Part shown: piece by piece, positions 42,524 to 54,526 of the stretch
Numbering within the stretch: the first letter of the stretch is position 1
Layout of the letters: the number at the start of each line of letters is the position of its first letter
From: Helichrysum umbraculigerum
Taxonomy: Eukaryota; Streptophyta; Magnoliopsida; Asterales; Asteraceae
Length of the DNA: 64,000 nucleotides
Assembly: GCA_949592205.1 (NCBI GenBank)
Contig: CATIUR010000012.1
Location: forward strand, 2,628,501-2,692,500
Direction of reading: 5' to 3'
The notes under the pieces: generated by a model
The model's input: only the letters and a program-made list of their open reading frames with translations
The model's database searches: none
Told to the model about the DNA's origin: nothing
Position numbers and translations under genes: made by a program

Positions 42524-45500
42524 TCAAGAGTAAATCTTACTACCTGCAAAAATTTCAAGCTTGATGCATGTTTTAACCATCCTGTGATAATCTCGTGCTA
42601 AATCACCCCAACCAATAGTAGATATGATCTTGTTCTTGTACAACATAATCAGATCTTCCTTTGATAAGTTCATCAGGTGTCTGTGATCATATACACGAAG
42701 AATCTCTTTTTCGCCATCAGGATAATCATCATCAGCTTCAATCATAAAGGCTTCTCCTGATCCAGCATCTACCCCCCAATATTTCAACTTTCCCAAAATA
42801 TTCTGAGGCATAGTCTTCATAGGTATTTGCTTAATATAGTTGACCGCTGGATAAACCTTCTTCCTTCTTCTTCTTCCTGTCCTCTGACTGAGTTCGTTCA
42901 GCTTTATCGTTTTTCCTTTCCTTGGCTTAATCTTTGAGAACTTCATAGATAATCCTTCAGTCCTAATGATACGCTCAACATACTTAGCATAGTCATCATC
43001 ACTTGGATTTATCATATCTAATCTAGCCAAGTCTCGAATCTCATATCGAGGCAACGAACTAAACACTGCAAGCTTCTTCTCAAAATATTAAACCCCGTCA
43101 AACCTTTTGATTGCGAAGAGCTTCAGGTCAGAGTCATAATACCATTCAATAATGCCAGATTTAAGTACACGCTTTCCAGTAATATCAACTTTTTTCAAAA
43201 TGCGTGGCTTATTTTCCTTTTTCTTCTTAAGCATTCCTTGGATAAACATTGGATTACCAACCAAATGTTTGTATTTATCCTCTATTTCTTCAACTTCAGT
43301 ATCCGAATCTTCAGAAGCATTCTCAAAAGCTTCTAAATCAATAACTGATTCTCCTTGTTCATTTACAAAAACAAATTCAGTCATTGATGGATTCACAACA
43401 TGTTCATCTACATTTGTATCCAGATCAACACCTTCATCTATCACAGATTCAAATACTGCAGTCCAGTCTTCAGGAAGTTTGAACTCTCCTTCTTCAATAT
43501 CATAATCAATCTCTTCATTTATCTCATCCAAAATATCATCTTCTGAATCTGATAGATCTAGCATTTCCATTCCTAGAGAAAAAAAATTTAAATACAAATA
43601 TATTAATAATTCAAATTCTTCATTGATTTCCCTGAACCAATCTAAGAGTTTCTTTATTAATTCTTTTGTATGTTTTAACCTAAAATATAAACGCAATTTA
43701 CATATAACTTATAAAATCTTTTATTGATTACCCTGAATCAATCCAAAAATCTCTTAAGTCTTATTAACCTACTTAACAAATAATAATTAATTTTAAATTC
43801 TAATGCATTGCGAATAATCACCAAACATTTAAATTTACTATTAATTACCTTATATAATTTCCAAGTGTTAATTGATCTAATTCATTATCAATTTAACCTT
43901 TAAATTATATATCATTTGTCTAGTTAATACTAATACATTTTTAACTTGTCAGTATACAAACTCTCAAGTCTAAAATGCATATGTTATTATTAAAATTTTG
44001 ACCGACGATATTATTCAGAACACGCTGCTCGACTACTCAATGAGTCGGAAGACTTTCGATCACTATTTTATCTTAACATATAATTATATAAACTTAAATT
44101 ACATCAAACATATTTTACTTAAAATAATAATAACCTTAAGCCGAATATATTCACACAATAAAATTAAGTTTACATTTGTTCACTACAAACTATTACAAAT
44201 ATTACAGTACTATGATAATACTAAGCTATCTTACCAGCTTCAGTATCACCCGGTACAGTCTTATCTGCACTGGTACCAGCTCCAGAACCGCTTGCACCAG
44301 CATTACCACCAGACTCCCCCTGAATCATAGTTTGCTCACCAGTCTTTGAAGGACCAGTCTGCTCACCACCTTCTGGTGCATTGGGATCATCGTCTTTGTC
44401 TGAATCTCTCTTCCTCTTCAGCTCATTTTCTTTGCAAGACTCCAGATATACCAATATCTCCCCTGAGTAGACTGTCCTGAATGCGTTCTCAAGACCAAAC
44501 TCTCCAAGGAAGATAATTTCAGTCTCTGAACATCGAAGTCCGCAAGCAAAGTATCATGAGTCTTCATCAGTAGATTGTAAGATTCACTCTGTTTGAGCAT
44601 CTGCTGAGCAAGAAGAAGATTATTCGACACCAGCTCTGGAATATGAGAAGTAAGCTTCTCTAAATCCTTTACCCTCGACTCTAAGGACGTAATCCTTTCA
44701 GCATCAGTCCTCGGAGTAACAGGTATCGTTCTAGGTCCAGGCGGTTTAAGAGACTCAATATGCCAGTCTCTTGTCAGCGGTGTATGAGGTTGAGACAAAG
44801 CTTGCGTAAGCAAGTTTGCCGCAAATCTAGCTCCTTTATTCATCGGAAATTTTGCCGCACGAACTAGATCTGCAACCTCATGCTGAAGCGGTACAGATAT
44901 CTGTTCAGAAACCACTGGTGTATCCTTCTCCACCTGTGGTGTATCTTGAGTAACTGTATATAGAATTAACTGTCTCAGTTTAACTCCTGATAAACAACAA
45001 GTTATGATTATTTAACTTTTATAATAAATACTAACCTTCTCTAATAGTCAGCGTTCTCGGATGCTTCATCAACTGAATAACAGTCTCCTCAGCATCCAAA
45101 TCATGAACAATGAAATCTGGATCTGGTTCATTGACTTTACGCTTGAGCTTCAGCTTCTGAGCAGGATCAACCTCAAGCCTTGATCGTTGCTCAGTCATTC
45201 CAGCCGGAATACTCGTGGACAGATCAACAAGATCATCCTCGGTATCACTGGAATCGTCAGTTGTATGTCCATCATTCTTGCTAGATGGACCAACTGGTTC
45301 CTAAATATATTTACCATTTATGATTAACATAAAACTCTATCAAAGTAGATAAATATATATTTAAGATTATTCAGCTTTAATACCTTAGCAGGTAAAACTG
45401 TTGAACTATCAATCTGCCTTTGCTCACCCTCAGGTCTAATAACCTCTGGGTCTGCAATCTCAGCTTCCTGTATATAATGATATTCATATTTTATAATTAG

Positions 45501-46658
45501 TAATGTTACCTAATCAACTAAATATCTATATCATAATCATTATATAATAATATTATGCATTTATGATTAATAAAAACAATCTATCAACTAAGCATCTATA
45601 TTATTATATAAATAAAATATTACCTCAGGTGGTGCAAAATAACTATCAATATCCCGTAGCAAGGGATCAGTAGCATCATCATTCTGAACCAAAACCTCTT
45701 GCACAACTTGTGCAGCAACCTCTTGGTTCACTTGCTGATCAACCTGACCAACCTGAATAAGAACATCCTCAAGGAGCCCTTGTGGATCTTCAGGTTGAAC
45801 CTCCTCAGCTGCAGGTTCAGGTACAACATCAGCAGCAGCAGCAACGTCCAACCACCCATTATTTGGCGGTGGAACGTAGTTTGGGTTAACAATATACCCA
45901 AAAAGTGGTCGTTCCTCCGGTTTCACCACACCTTCCTTCCTAACTGTCTGCATAAACATGGCATTATATCCACGTTGATCAATGGTATTCACCACTAAAA
46001 ACGGCTCAGGTATAGCCAAGTTCGGTAGACGCGCGCGAATGATAAGCATACAAAACCTCGGGTAGATCATAAATCTAGATCTAACAGAACTCGATATCTG
46101 TCTTGCAATCTCTCCAAAAATGAGATCACAGAAACTGTATGGTTTATTATAAACCAGGGACAGTGCAGCCGATAAAATAACAGGGCTTAACTCATTGAAG
46201 CCTCCCTTCTTCGGTGCAAAAACTGTATTCATCACATGCCACAGAAACCTTCACTGTCCGAGTACCAGAGGCATCTGAAACTGGTTCCCGCGCCTATCTC
46301 CCGTATATCCCATACGGCCGATTGCCCCCTCAATAAAGTCCATGGGCATCTCCAAATCCCCATTCTCTTGTTCTTCAGTCCCCAGCTGTAATACCTCACG
46401 AAGATATCCAGCAGTAAATGCAACCGTTTGACCATTAACCGTTGCCCTAATCTCTGGTGGATTGACAGATTGGTCTTGCACAATATCCGTCCAGAAATCG
46501 TTCAGAATCGCCTGAGAAATAGGTGGGTTGGCCGTAATAGCATATCTAATACGCGACCGTGCAAGAAATCGAAGAATATCAGCCACTCTATCATCCCTCT
46601 TGGCCTGTAGATTCAGATCTACTAGAATATTGTGGCTTTTATCAAATGGTCTCGCCAT
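42524..46658 (-). pseudogene. C2 3' gene: spliced, multi-exon unknown protein of about 1,000 residues
   Basis: Coding exons 46658-45624, 45467-45384, 45300-45036, 44953-44235 and 43572-42524. Each intron has GT and AG ends (donors GAG|GTAATA, AAG|GTATTA, AAG|GTTAGT, CTG|GTAAGA; last acceptor TTTTTTTTCTCTAG). Phases 0, 0, 1 and 1 fit across all joins. Breaks: TGA at 46251, TAA at 43088, and a 1-base frameshift near 44500. The N-terminal ~230 residues (FDKSHNILVDLN, LRFLARSRIRYAI, RSRFMIYPRFCMLII) recall an uncharacterised protein family I associate with copia elements in Asteraceae (memory, unverified). The rest is acidic, Pro/Gln-rich, then coiled-coil-like, then a basic and acidic C-terminal part. 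There is no clear signal peptide or membrane segment. Function unknown; an env-like or captured host gene are both possible. Confidence 0.72.
43573..44234 (-). other. Intron in C2 3' gene (662 nt)
   Basis: Donor CTG|GTAAGA, acceptor TTTTTTTTCTCTAG|GA, AT-rich throughout. It contains a segment at 44012-44062 similar to one in the 5'-leader intron (46850-46893). Confidence 0.65.
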
Positions 46659-46660
46659 AT

Positions 46661-47412
46661 CTGTATAATAAACACAAATAATAGATTAAATGCACGTGTA
46701 ATATATTTTTAAACTATAACGTATTATGAATCGTAATTCATCTTACATCCTAGTTTAAATGTAAACTTATATATATAACTTGTTACATAAATAGTCTCAA
46801 GTTGTATACATATATAAATCAATATATATAATATACCGCTAATATAAAATTAGGACACGCTACTCGATGACATTTTGAATCGGTAGACTTTCGATATATA
46901 TATACATTATCATAGGAATCCAAAAATATACTAGTTATTACTTAAAAAGTCGTAACTCTTATATATATAAAAAAAAAATTTAAAATATTTCTAAGTTCTG
47001 GACTCGCAGAAGACACCTAAGCGAATCGAGTTCAACTCGTTTCGCTTATCAACTCGCGATTGGATCTGCAGCCAAGTGAACTCGCTAATCATGCGATCCG
47101 CAGATCAACTCGTTGGTCGATCCGCTAATCAACTCGATCCGCTAGTCAACTCGCTGCGAGTTGAATCGAAGGTTCAACTCATTCGATGAACAGCCGTCGC
47201 AAGTTTAAACTTAAAATCGATGATTTTGTTAGTTTTAACACGATCAAACGATATATTTACGTTTATTAAGGTTCGTTTAACATTAATCCTAAGGATTCGT
47301 GTTCTAACAATCCATTAATCGACGTGAATCAATCAAACATTAAACAGAAACCCTAAGTTTATAAAAACTTCGATTTCGCGTTAATTAAACGGTGAAATCC
47401 TTTGTATTTTAC
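46661..47412 (-). other. 5'-leader intron of C2 3' gene (752 nt)
   Basis: Donor GAG|GTAAAATAC at 47413/47412 and acceptor TTATTATACAG|AT, two bases before the ATG. It holds an array of aactcg and gatccgc motifs (46996-47195). Inferred from splice consensus only. Confidence 0.5.
46996..47195. repeat. aactcg/gatccgc short-motif array
   Basis: At least ten copies of aactcg(c) and several of gatccgc, irregularly spaced, inside the proposed leader intron. A further scatter lies at 47540-47670. Confidence 0.7.
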
Positions 47413-47600
47413 CTCAATATGTTCGCAATCTAAAGGTGAATAAAGTCTACGGATCAAAAACTCTTTCTTCGTACTCATAAAATCGAAATCAAACGAAAAT
47501 CACTTTTCGTCTCGTTTTCGCCAGGAAGCGGATTCGCCAAGTTGAAGTGAACTCGCGAATGTTGTGGATCCGGTGATCTGTTGACTCGTTTGACCTCCCG

Positions 47601-47607
47601 TTTTATA
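47601..47607 (-). promoter_or_regulatory. Putative TATA box of C2 3' gene
   Basis: The minus strand reads GGGTATAAAACGGGAGG. With a start 25-30 bases downstream, a ~160-nt untranslated exon would end at the donor at 47413. It lies about 1.5 kb downstream of the pol stop, not in an LTR. Confidence 0.45.
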
Positions 47608-47679
47608 CCCTGTATCCGATTCGCGAGATTTCAAGTGGATCCGCAAGTTGACTAAGTCGACTCGCAGGAATAAATAAAA

Positions 47680-49126
47680 ACGCGAATTAAATACTTAGTA
47701 TAAATTAAAAATCCATCATTTGTACAAGTCTAAAATAAAATTATTTTTCACTTGTATTTGTTACGTTTGTTCAACTCAAAAATATTCAGTATAATTTAAT
47801 TCCGAAGGGTAAAACCTAATAAACACAAACACTTAAATTAAACATAAACTAAAATAAGATAAAAACACAATTATGTAAACATTGGTATCAAGTACCATTT
47901 TATTAATCACTTGAGCAAAACAAAATACATAAACAAAATGAATAAGAATTTATTTGCTTAGGGATCATATTAGAAAGAATAAGCAATTAAGTATTTATTA
48001 AAAAGTCTAAGTTGATTGTTAGTATACATACCTTATGAAATTCAAATAAATTACTATAAAATTACAACCAAAATTTATCATTTATACATTTATATTTATA
48101 AAACTATATCTTAGGTACCTTTATCCACATAGCATAATTAATACATGCATTACTCACATAAAGTGAATATTTTAATTATAGACAGTTCAAGACGATTACC
48201 GGTATTATGATCCACATAAACAAATTATACTCAATTTTCTAAGCAAACACTTTATTGTTGGTATGAATATTATCAAGTGCTTCCTATTATAGGACATACT
48301 GAAAAATTCAAGTAAAAATCATAACACTGTATCATTAAATTTCAAGGTAGTGGTTACTAAATGATGTATCTTTTCGAAACATATAACATACACTTGAATT
48401 TTTAAGGTTAGACAAATATCAGACATACTTTGAATATGCTATGTTATCCAAGTCTGTACGTAGTACAACAGAGGATCCCTTCTAGCATAATTCAAAATAT
48501 ATTTGAGAATATTAATTTAATTAAAGGTTTCAGATCTGTACTTAGTACAACAAAGTTACCAGTAATTAAGTTAATACCCATATTTCTACTATTTGTCAAT
48601 TAAAAATGCATGATAACAGTGTATGGCAATACCATCATTCAACAATTAAGACTTAATGTCATACATCATAGAATAGTAACACAAGATAATAAACAAGTAG
48701 TTAATTAACTTCTTAAGGCTTAGAAAATTTCATATAATTTGCCTACCAGTACATCATATGATGAAGCCATCTAAAGTTTTCACTAAAAATAGACAAATTA
48801 TAACTTGTGGATATAGGTGTATAATCAAATAAATATAAACACATACCTGATAGAACCGATGTAGTTCTAAAGCAACTTTATTTGAACCTACTACCATATC
48901 ATACTTAGGACTTAAGCTTATTATTGTGAAGCTTATTCTCCTAATGTACTATCACTTCCCTTAGTTTTTGCAGATAAAAACTTAAAAAATCTCAAAGAAT
49001 ATTATGTTTATATTATTTAATGAAGGCGATTCCCCTTAGGTAACAAGCAAATGAATGCCATACGCCTTTTTTTTTTTTAACATATGGAAATACTAACTAT
49101 TACAACAAATACCCTTGGAAGACTAA
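47680..49126 (-). other. C2 spacer between pol and 3' gene
   Basis: AT-rich, no convincing ORF on either strand. Two similar segments (about 48452-48474 and 48533-48556) share tctgtac.tagtacaaca. A T-run lies near 49067-49078. No LTR, polypurine tract or splice signal I could defend. Confidence 0.6.
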
Positions 49127-51205
49127 TCACTCCTGATTTCTCATTCCGTTTAGTTGAACCAACGTCTCAAATCTTGCTCTGTCGAACGCCTTTGTGTATA
49201 AGTCTGCTAAGTTATCCAATGATGGAACCTTAACTAACTTTATCAACTTCTTCTCAGCACAATCTCTAATAAAATGATGTCGAATATCAATATGCTTAGT
49301 TTTACTATGCTTTACCGGATTATTGGTGATCGACATAGTAGATTCGTTATCAATCATCATAGGAGTATTGGTTATATTTAACCCGTAATCCCGCAGTTGC
49401 TGTTGAATCCAAAGTACTTGAGAGCAACGGCTGCCAGTTGCAACATACTCAGCTTCACATGTAGAAATGGCTACCGAGGTTTGCTTCTTGCACTGCCAGG
49501 ATACCAATCTACCTCCTAGGAATTGACATCCACCGGTCGTAGATTTCCTATTCTGATTGCATCCTCCATAATCCGAATCAGTATAAGCTACGAGATCTAA
49601 GTCTCCATTAATCGGATACCAAAGACCCAGCTTAGGTTTCCCTTTGAGGTAACGAAAGATTCGTTTAACAGCTTGCATATGTGACTCTTTCGGATTAGCC
49701 TGATATCTTGCACATAAACAAACAGCAAACATTATGTCAGGCCTAGAGGCTGTTAGATACATTAGTGATCCGATCATGGCTCTATAAAGAGTTGGATCCA
49801 CATCGCTATCACTCGATGTATCTGGACCTAGTCCATGATTGACTGGAATTGGAGTATTGTAGACCTTACTTTCATCCCTCTTAAAGCGTTCTAATAGCTC
49901 ATATGTGTATTTAGATTGATGAATAAAGAATCCATCCTTCTTTTGATCAACTTGTAATCCTAAGAAGAAATTCAACTCTCCCATTACAGACATTTCAAAC
50001 CTTTTTCTCATGACTTTCTCAAATTCTTGACACATCTTTTCATCAGACGATCCAAAGATAATGTCATCAACATAAACTTGCACGAGAAGAAAGTCTTTCT
50101 TTTTCCACTTCACAAACAGTGTACTATCAATCGATCCTCCTGTAAATCCATTCTCAAGTAGATACGTTGATAGTGTTCCATACCATGCCCTAGGTGCTTG
50201 ATGTAATCCATATAGAGCCTTATTCAAAAGATATACTCTATCTGGATACTCAGGATCAGCAAACCCTGGCGGTTGTGAAACATACACCAATTCTTCCACT
50301 TTGCCATACAAAAAGGCACTCTTAACATCCAACGGATACACTTTTATACCAAAATATGATGCGAATGCTAAGAATACTCTAATTACTTCTAGCCTAGCAA
50401 CTGGTGCAAACACCTCATTGTAGTCAATACCTTTTTGTTGATTAAAACCTTGTACCACCAGACGAGCTTTATTGCGAGTAACAATTTCCTTATCATCTCT
50501 CTTGCACTTAAATACCCATCTAGTTCCAATTGGATATTCTCCCTTTGGTAGGTCAACCAACTCCCATACTTGTAATTTAGTGAACTGAGATAGTTCTTCT
50601 TGCATTGCTTCTACACACGAACTTTCTTTTAAAGCCATTTGAACATTTTTAGGCTCGACTTGTGAGATAAAGCATGAATATAGACATTGATTAGGAATCC
50701 CTGTCTCTTTCATTGCAGTATACAAGCTTTGGTATTCTAAATTTTCAGACGTACTAGCTTTTGATTGATGCCTAGTTTGAACCGGAGTATTAATATCACC
50801 GATGATGTTTTCAACGGGATGATTCTTACTCGTTCTAGTTGTAGTAATTGGTTCAACCGGTATATCATCTCCTAAATTAGTACCAATCTCTTCCAATGCA
50901 TGTACATCTTCCGTACGAGCAGAAGATATCCTTAAGTGTTTCAAAGGAGTAAGTATATCATCAAACTTTGTAGAAAGATCATCAAGATCTTCTGTTTCTT
51001 GAGACTTATCCTCTGAAGGTTGTTGTGACTCACTTGTAGAAGCTTTATCTGTGTCAACGTTAGTCTTAATTCCAGAATGTTGAACACTTGATGTTGAAGC
51101 GGGACCAATATTCCCATCTTCAAACAATAAATGTTCAGCTATCTCTGAATCACTGACAGTCACTAATAGGAACTTTAAATGATGCAAAAAGATCAGAATA
51201 ATCAA
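49127..51205 (-). pseudogene. C2 reverse transcriptase and RNase H
   Basis: The open frame holds a Ser/Thr-rich linker, reverse transcriptase (VWELVDLPKGEYPIGTRW, FAPVARLEVIRVFLAFA, catalytic YVDDIIFGSS), the connecting RFEMSVMGELNFFLGLQ and YLTASRPDIMFAVCLCARY segments, and copia-type RNase H (AYTDSDYGGC, STCEAEYVA, HIDIRHHFIRD). The stop at 49127 after MRNQE looks natural. The upstream end (before about 51165) is out of frame with integrase, so one indel separates them. The catalytic residues are present. Confidence 0.9.
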
Positions 51206-52148
51206 ATTGCCAATCTAATCCCTTATGAACATCCGGTGAGTAGCTCGTAACCTCAATATTATAAACTACCTCCAAACGTCCTGTGACTTTATTAAAGACT
51301 CTCTTATTTGGCGAATTGGGCATATAACCTAGGAAAAATCCTTCGTCAACCTTCTCACCAAATTTAGCTTGATGCCCAGTCTTTAATATGGTGCATGAAA
51401 CTCCAAAGGGTTCAAACCCTTTTAAGTTTGGTTTCTTATTGTTTAAGAGCTCATAAGAAGTCTTGTTATGTCTCTTAACCGTAAGAACTCTATTGAGAAC
51501 ATAACATGCTGTATTTACTGCTTCTGCCCAAAAGATGACCGGAAGCTTTGAATCAGCAAGCATTATTCTTGCAGCCTCAATCAACGTCCTGTTTTTCCTT
51601 TTAGCAACACCATTCTGTTGAGGTTCATAAGGTGCACTGAATTGATGTAATATCCCTTTGCTTAAGCAATAGATATGCAACGTTGAATTCTTAAATTCTG
51701 TTCCATTGTCACTACGAATACGCTTCACTCTCTTTTTATAGACATTCTCTACTAGATCAAAGAACTCAATTAGAATTCCTGGAGTTTCATCCTTTGATCC
51801 CAAAAAGAATACCCATGAGAATCTAGAATAATCATCTGTGACAACCAAACAGTACCATTTGCCACCTAGACTTCTCTTGCTTATAGGGCCAAAGAGATCC
51901 ATATGTAGCAATTCAAATGGCGAGGAGATTGAGTTTTCGGTCATAGATCTGTGTGGTTTCTTATGTTGCTTTCCTTTCATGCAAGGAACACACTTATCTT
52001 CAGACTCGAAACGTTTTTGTGGTATACATAGAACCAAACCATTTTTGGTTATATAATTCATCTTTCTCCAGTTCAGATGTGCCATTCTCCTATGCCATAA
52101 TAATGCGTCTGCTTCTGAAGCCTTGGATAATAAACAGGTAGACACCAT
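51150..52148 (-). pseudogene. C2 GAG-pre-integrase and integrase
   Basis: Zinc-binding H...H...C..C (LWHRRMAHLNWRKM to CVPCMKGKQH), then core motifs HMDLFGPISKRSLGGK, IRSDNGTEFKN and KRKNRTLIEAARIM giving D, D and, at the third position, a Lys-Arg-Lys-Asn context where Glu of ERRNRT is expected. The catalytic Glu therefore appears mutated (VAKRKNRT versus IAERRNRT in C1). In frame with the protease ORF upstream but separated by a TAA at 52149. The frame is lost after SFKVPISDCQ, before reverse transcriptase. Confidence 0.88.
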
Positions 52149-52568
52149 TTAAGAGTTAGGAACACCCATGTTGATTGCATAGATGTCCTTCTTCCTTGGC
52201 GCCCTCATCAATATCCATTCATCAGGAATTTTGAAACTTGGCTTCAGGACTAAGGCCTCCTTTTCATTAAAATAAACTGGATGACCTTTATCACAGACTT
52301 GGGAAACACTCACTAGGTTGCGAGTTAGTTCTTCAACATAGTTCACATCCTCAAGAGTCAAAGTTCCATTTGAAACTTTTCCTTTTCCCGAAATTACTCC
52401 TCCTTTATCTCCTGCAAAATTTACTTTTTGCTTGAGACTCTCCTTGAATTCCTTCAGTAGACTTCTTTCTCCAGTCATGTGCCTCGAGCATCCACTGTCT
52501 ACATACCACCAGCTGTCCTTGTTCACAGCATGCTCCTGCACATAACACAAAACACGATCAGTTATCAA
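52149..52568 (-). pseudogene. C2 aspartic protease region
   Basis: Contains YVDSGCSRHMTGERSLL, the copia protease active-site motif, and NYVEELTRNLVSVSQVCDKG. An in-frame TAA at 52149 cuts it from integrase; otherwise the frames are continuous. The upstream gag end overlaps by about 10 bases in another frame. Confidence 0.85.
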
Positions 52569-52925
52569 GAGGGACCCAAGCCATTACGGTCTTGGTTTGT
52601 CCCTTATCATCAACAAACTTAAGCTCTTTAAAATAACCATCCTTCCCATCAGGAGCTTTGGTTACTTTCGAAGTAGCTTGAGTTTGTGGACGATCAGCCT
52701 TAAGAGGTGAATTTGAGGATAACCTCCTAGGCACATAATTATGAGCGCTATTATGATAATTATAATTAAACTCATGTGATCGCGAAGTAGTACCACTCTC
52801 ATAATGACTATGGCCTCTACTTGGAGTTCTAAACCTCGACGGTGTCACATCCCTAGACTTACGGATAAAATTATCACTTTGAGTATATGGCCGTTTAGGT
52901 TTAGGTGGGGAGACACTATGTTTAC
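52558..52925 (-). pseudogene. C2 gag C-terminal piece, left of E6
   Basis: An open frame of Arg/Ser/Pro-rich sequence (KPKRPYTQSDNFIRKS) that joins in frame with the piece at 63337 once E6 and one copy of tttac are removed. It ends with VMAWVPLDN, just before protease in a shifted frame. Confidence 0.8.
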
Positions 52926-54045
52926 TGTAACACCCCCAAATTTGATGATTTGCGGAAACTTGATTTGGGTGTTACTAATCAATAACAAAGCACAAAGATA
53001 AATAGCAAACGACTCTATATGCGTCGTTTTTACAAAATATATTGATAACTGAAATGTTTACAACATTTAAAGCTTTACATAGCTCGAGTTAAATAAAATG
53101 AGATTTCAGTACATAAGTACTTGTACAAAATATACTAATGCAAGAAAATCTCAATCGTCTGTATGCTGACTCGAGCTAACTCCTGAAGCAGAAACATCCT
53201 ACTGCTGGGTACCTGCGATATATGCTAAAAGGTCAGCTAGAAAGCTGGTGAGCTCACAGGTTTGAAATCAGTTAATATAGTATGAACCGCAAGATTTAAA
53301 TAATGAATTGCATCCAGCAATTAAATAATGAATTGCATCCAGCAATTAAATGATAGTCATCGTATATACAGCCATGAGCACATAGTTGAGCTTGACTCGA
53401 GGGCCGGGTCCCCTAAAGAGAATTCCGGGCGAGGTGCCTCCACGAATGCCTAATCAACATTCGTCTTCCCAAATATTAGTACGTCCGTTTACCCGGTTAG
53501 TGCTTGCTAACCCGGACGAGGTGGGTCAATCCTATATGGTACCATATACTAATATTCACGCTACAACGTATTAACAACTATGCTGACGGAGGACTTTAAA
53601 ATGATTAGTTTCGAAAAACTCATGTAGTATATGAAAAGTTGGTACTTGCGTTCACATGTTAAAAGTTGAGCAATATATCACACCCCTGAATAAAACAGTA
53701 AAAGAGGGGCTATGAGACTCACCTGAGTCTGAGTGCGTTTAAACAAACGTAAGTTGATTAGCCGAGTATGAAGTCCAAAGACTTGTAACCTGAGGGTGTC
53801 CACGACACGCGATGGTTATAATCATGATTTGGGTATCTCAACAGATCACCCTTGTAGTTGTTCGTTCAACTATAATGTCCAAATTTCCACTATTTGGTTG
53901 ATAAGTTTGAGTATTTGAAAAGTGTACGGCCCGTTGGTGACGGATTTGTAATAATAATCTCAATTATTATTATTTTGATTTCGTGTCGTTTTACTTGAAA
54001 AATGTGTTTTGATTGTGTTTTAGAAGCCGTTACGAAATCTAAGTA

Positions 54046-54135
54046 CGGGGGTCCGGGGGCAGCGCCCCTGGTAGCGGGGTCCAAGGGGCGGCAGCCCCTG
54101 GCGGGGTCCAAGGGGCAGAGCCCCTGGCTGGGGTC
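54046..54135 (+). repeat. G-rich block in E6 3' LTR
   Basis: Three units of ggggtccaaggggc-type sequence, each followed by an inverted gcccctgg; could form hairpins or G-quadruplexes. The 5' LTR has the same block at 62040-62129. Confidence 0.85.
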
Positions 54136-54217
54136 GAGCTGGATCCGAATTTGGGTAAAATCAGGTGTTAAAATCTTAGGTTTCGACACTTAGTAAAAAT
54201 CTGAGTTTTCTGGTTTG

Positions 54218-54526
54218 TGCGACGTTGGGTGTGACGTCGCAGGTAAGGATTGCGACGTTGAGCATGACGTCGCTAAAGGCGACGTTTCGCAATTTAATGC
54301 GACGTTGTACGTGGTGTCGCTATATGCGACGTTGTTGATTTCTGCGACGTAGGGGCTTGCGTCGCTAAGTGTGACGTAGTGAGGTATTGGCGACGTTAAG
54401 GCTGACGTCGCTATATGCGACGTCACAATTTAATGCGACGTTGTGACTGACGTCGCACCACGCGACGTCACGAGGGGTTTTGCGACGTTGAAGCTGACGT
54501 CGCATAAATCTGGGTCCAAAAGCGAC
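54218..54526. repeat. TGCGACGT array in E6 3' LTR
   Basis: Alternating tgcgacgt and acgtcgca motifs, as in E1. Equivalent array at about 62212-62520 in the 5' LTR. Confidence 0.88.

Noticed and set aside
46659..49126. A second LTR pair or separate transposon between C2 pol and its 3' gene
   Set aside because: I found no TG...CA pair, polypurine tract, primer site or TSD in this stretch, and the only polypurine/LTR junction is at 42470 after the 3' gene.
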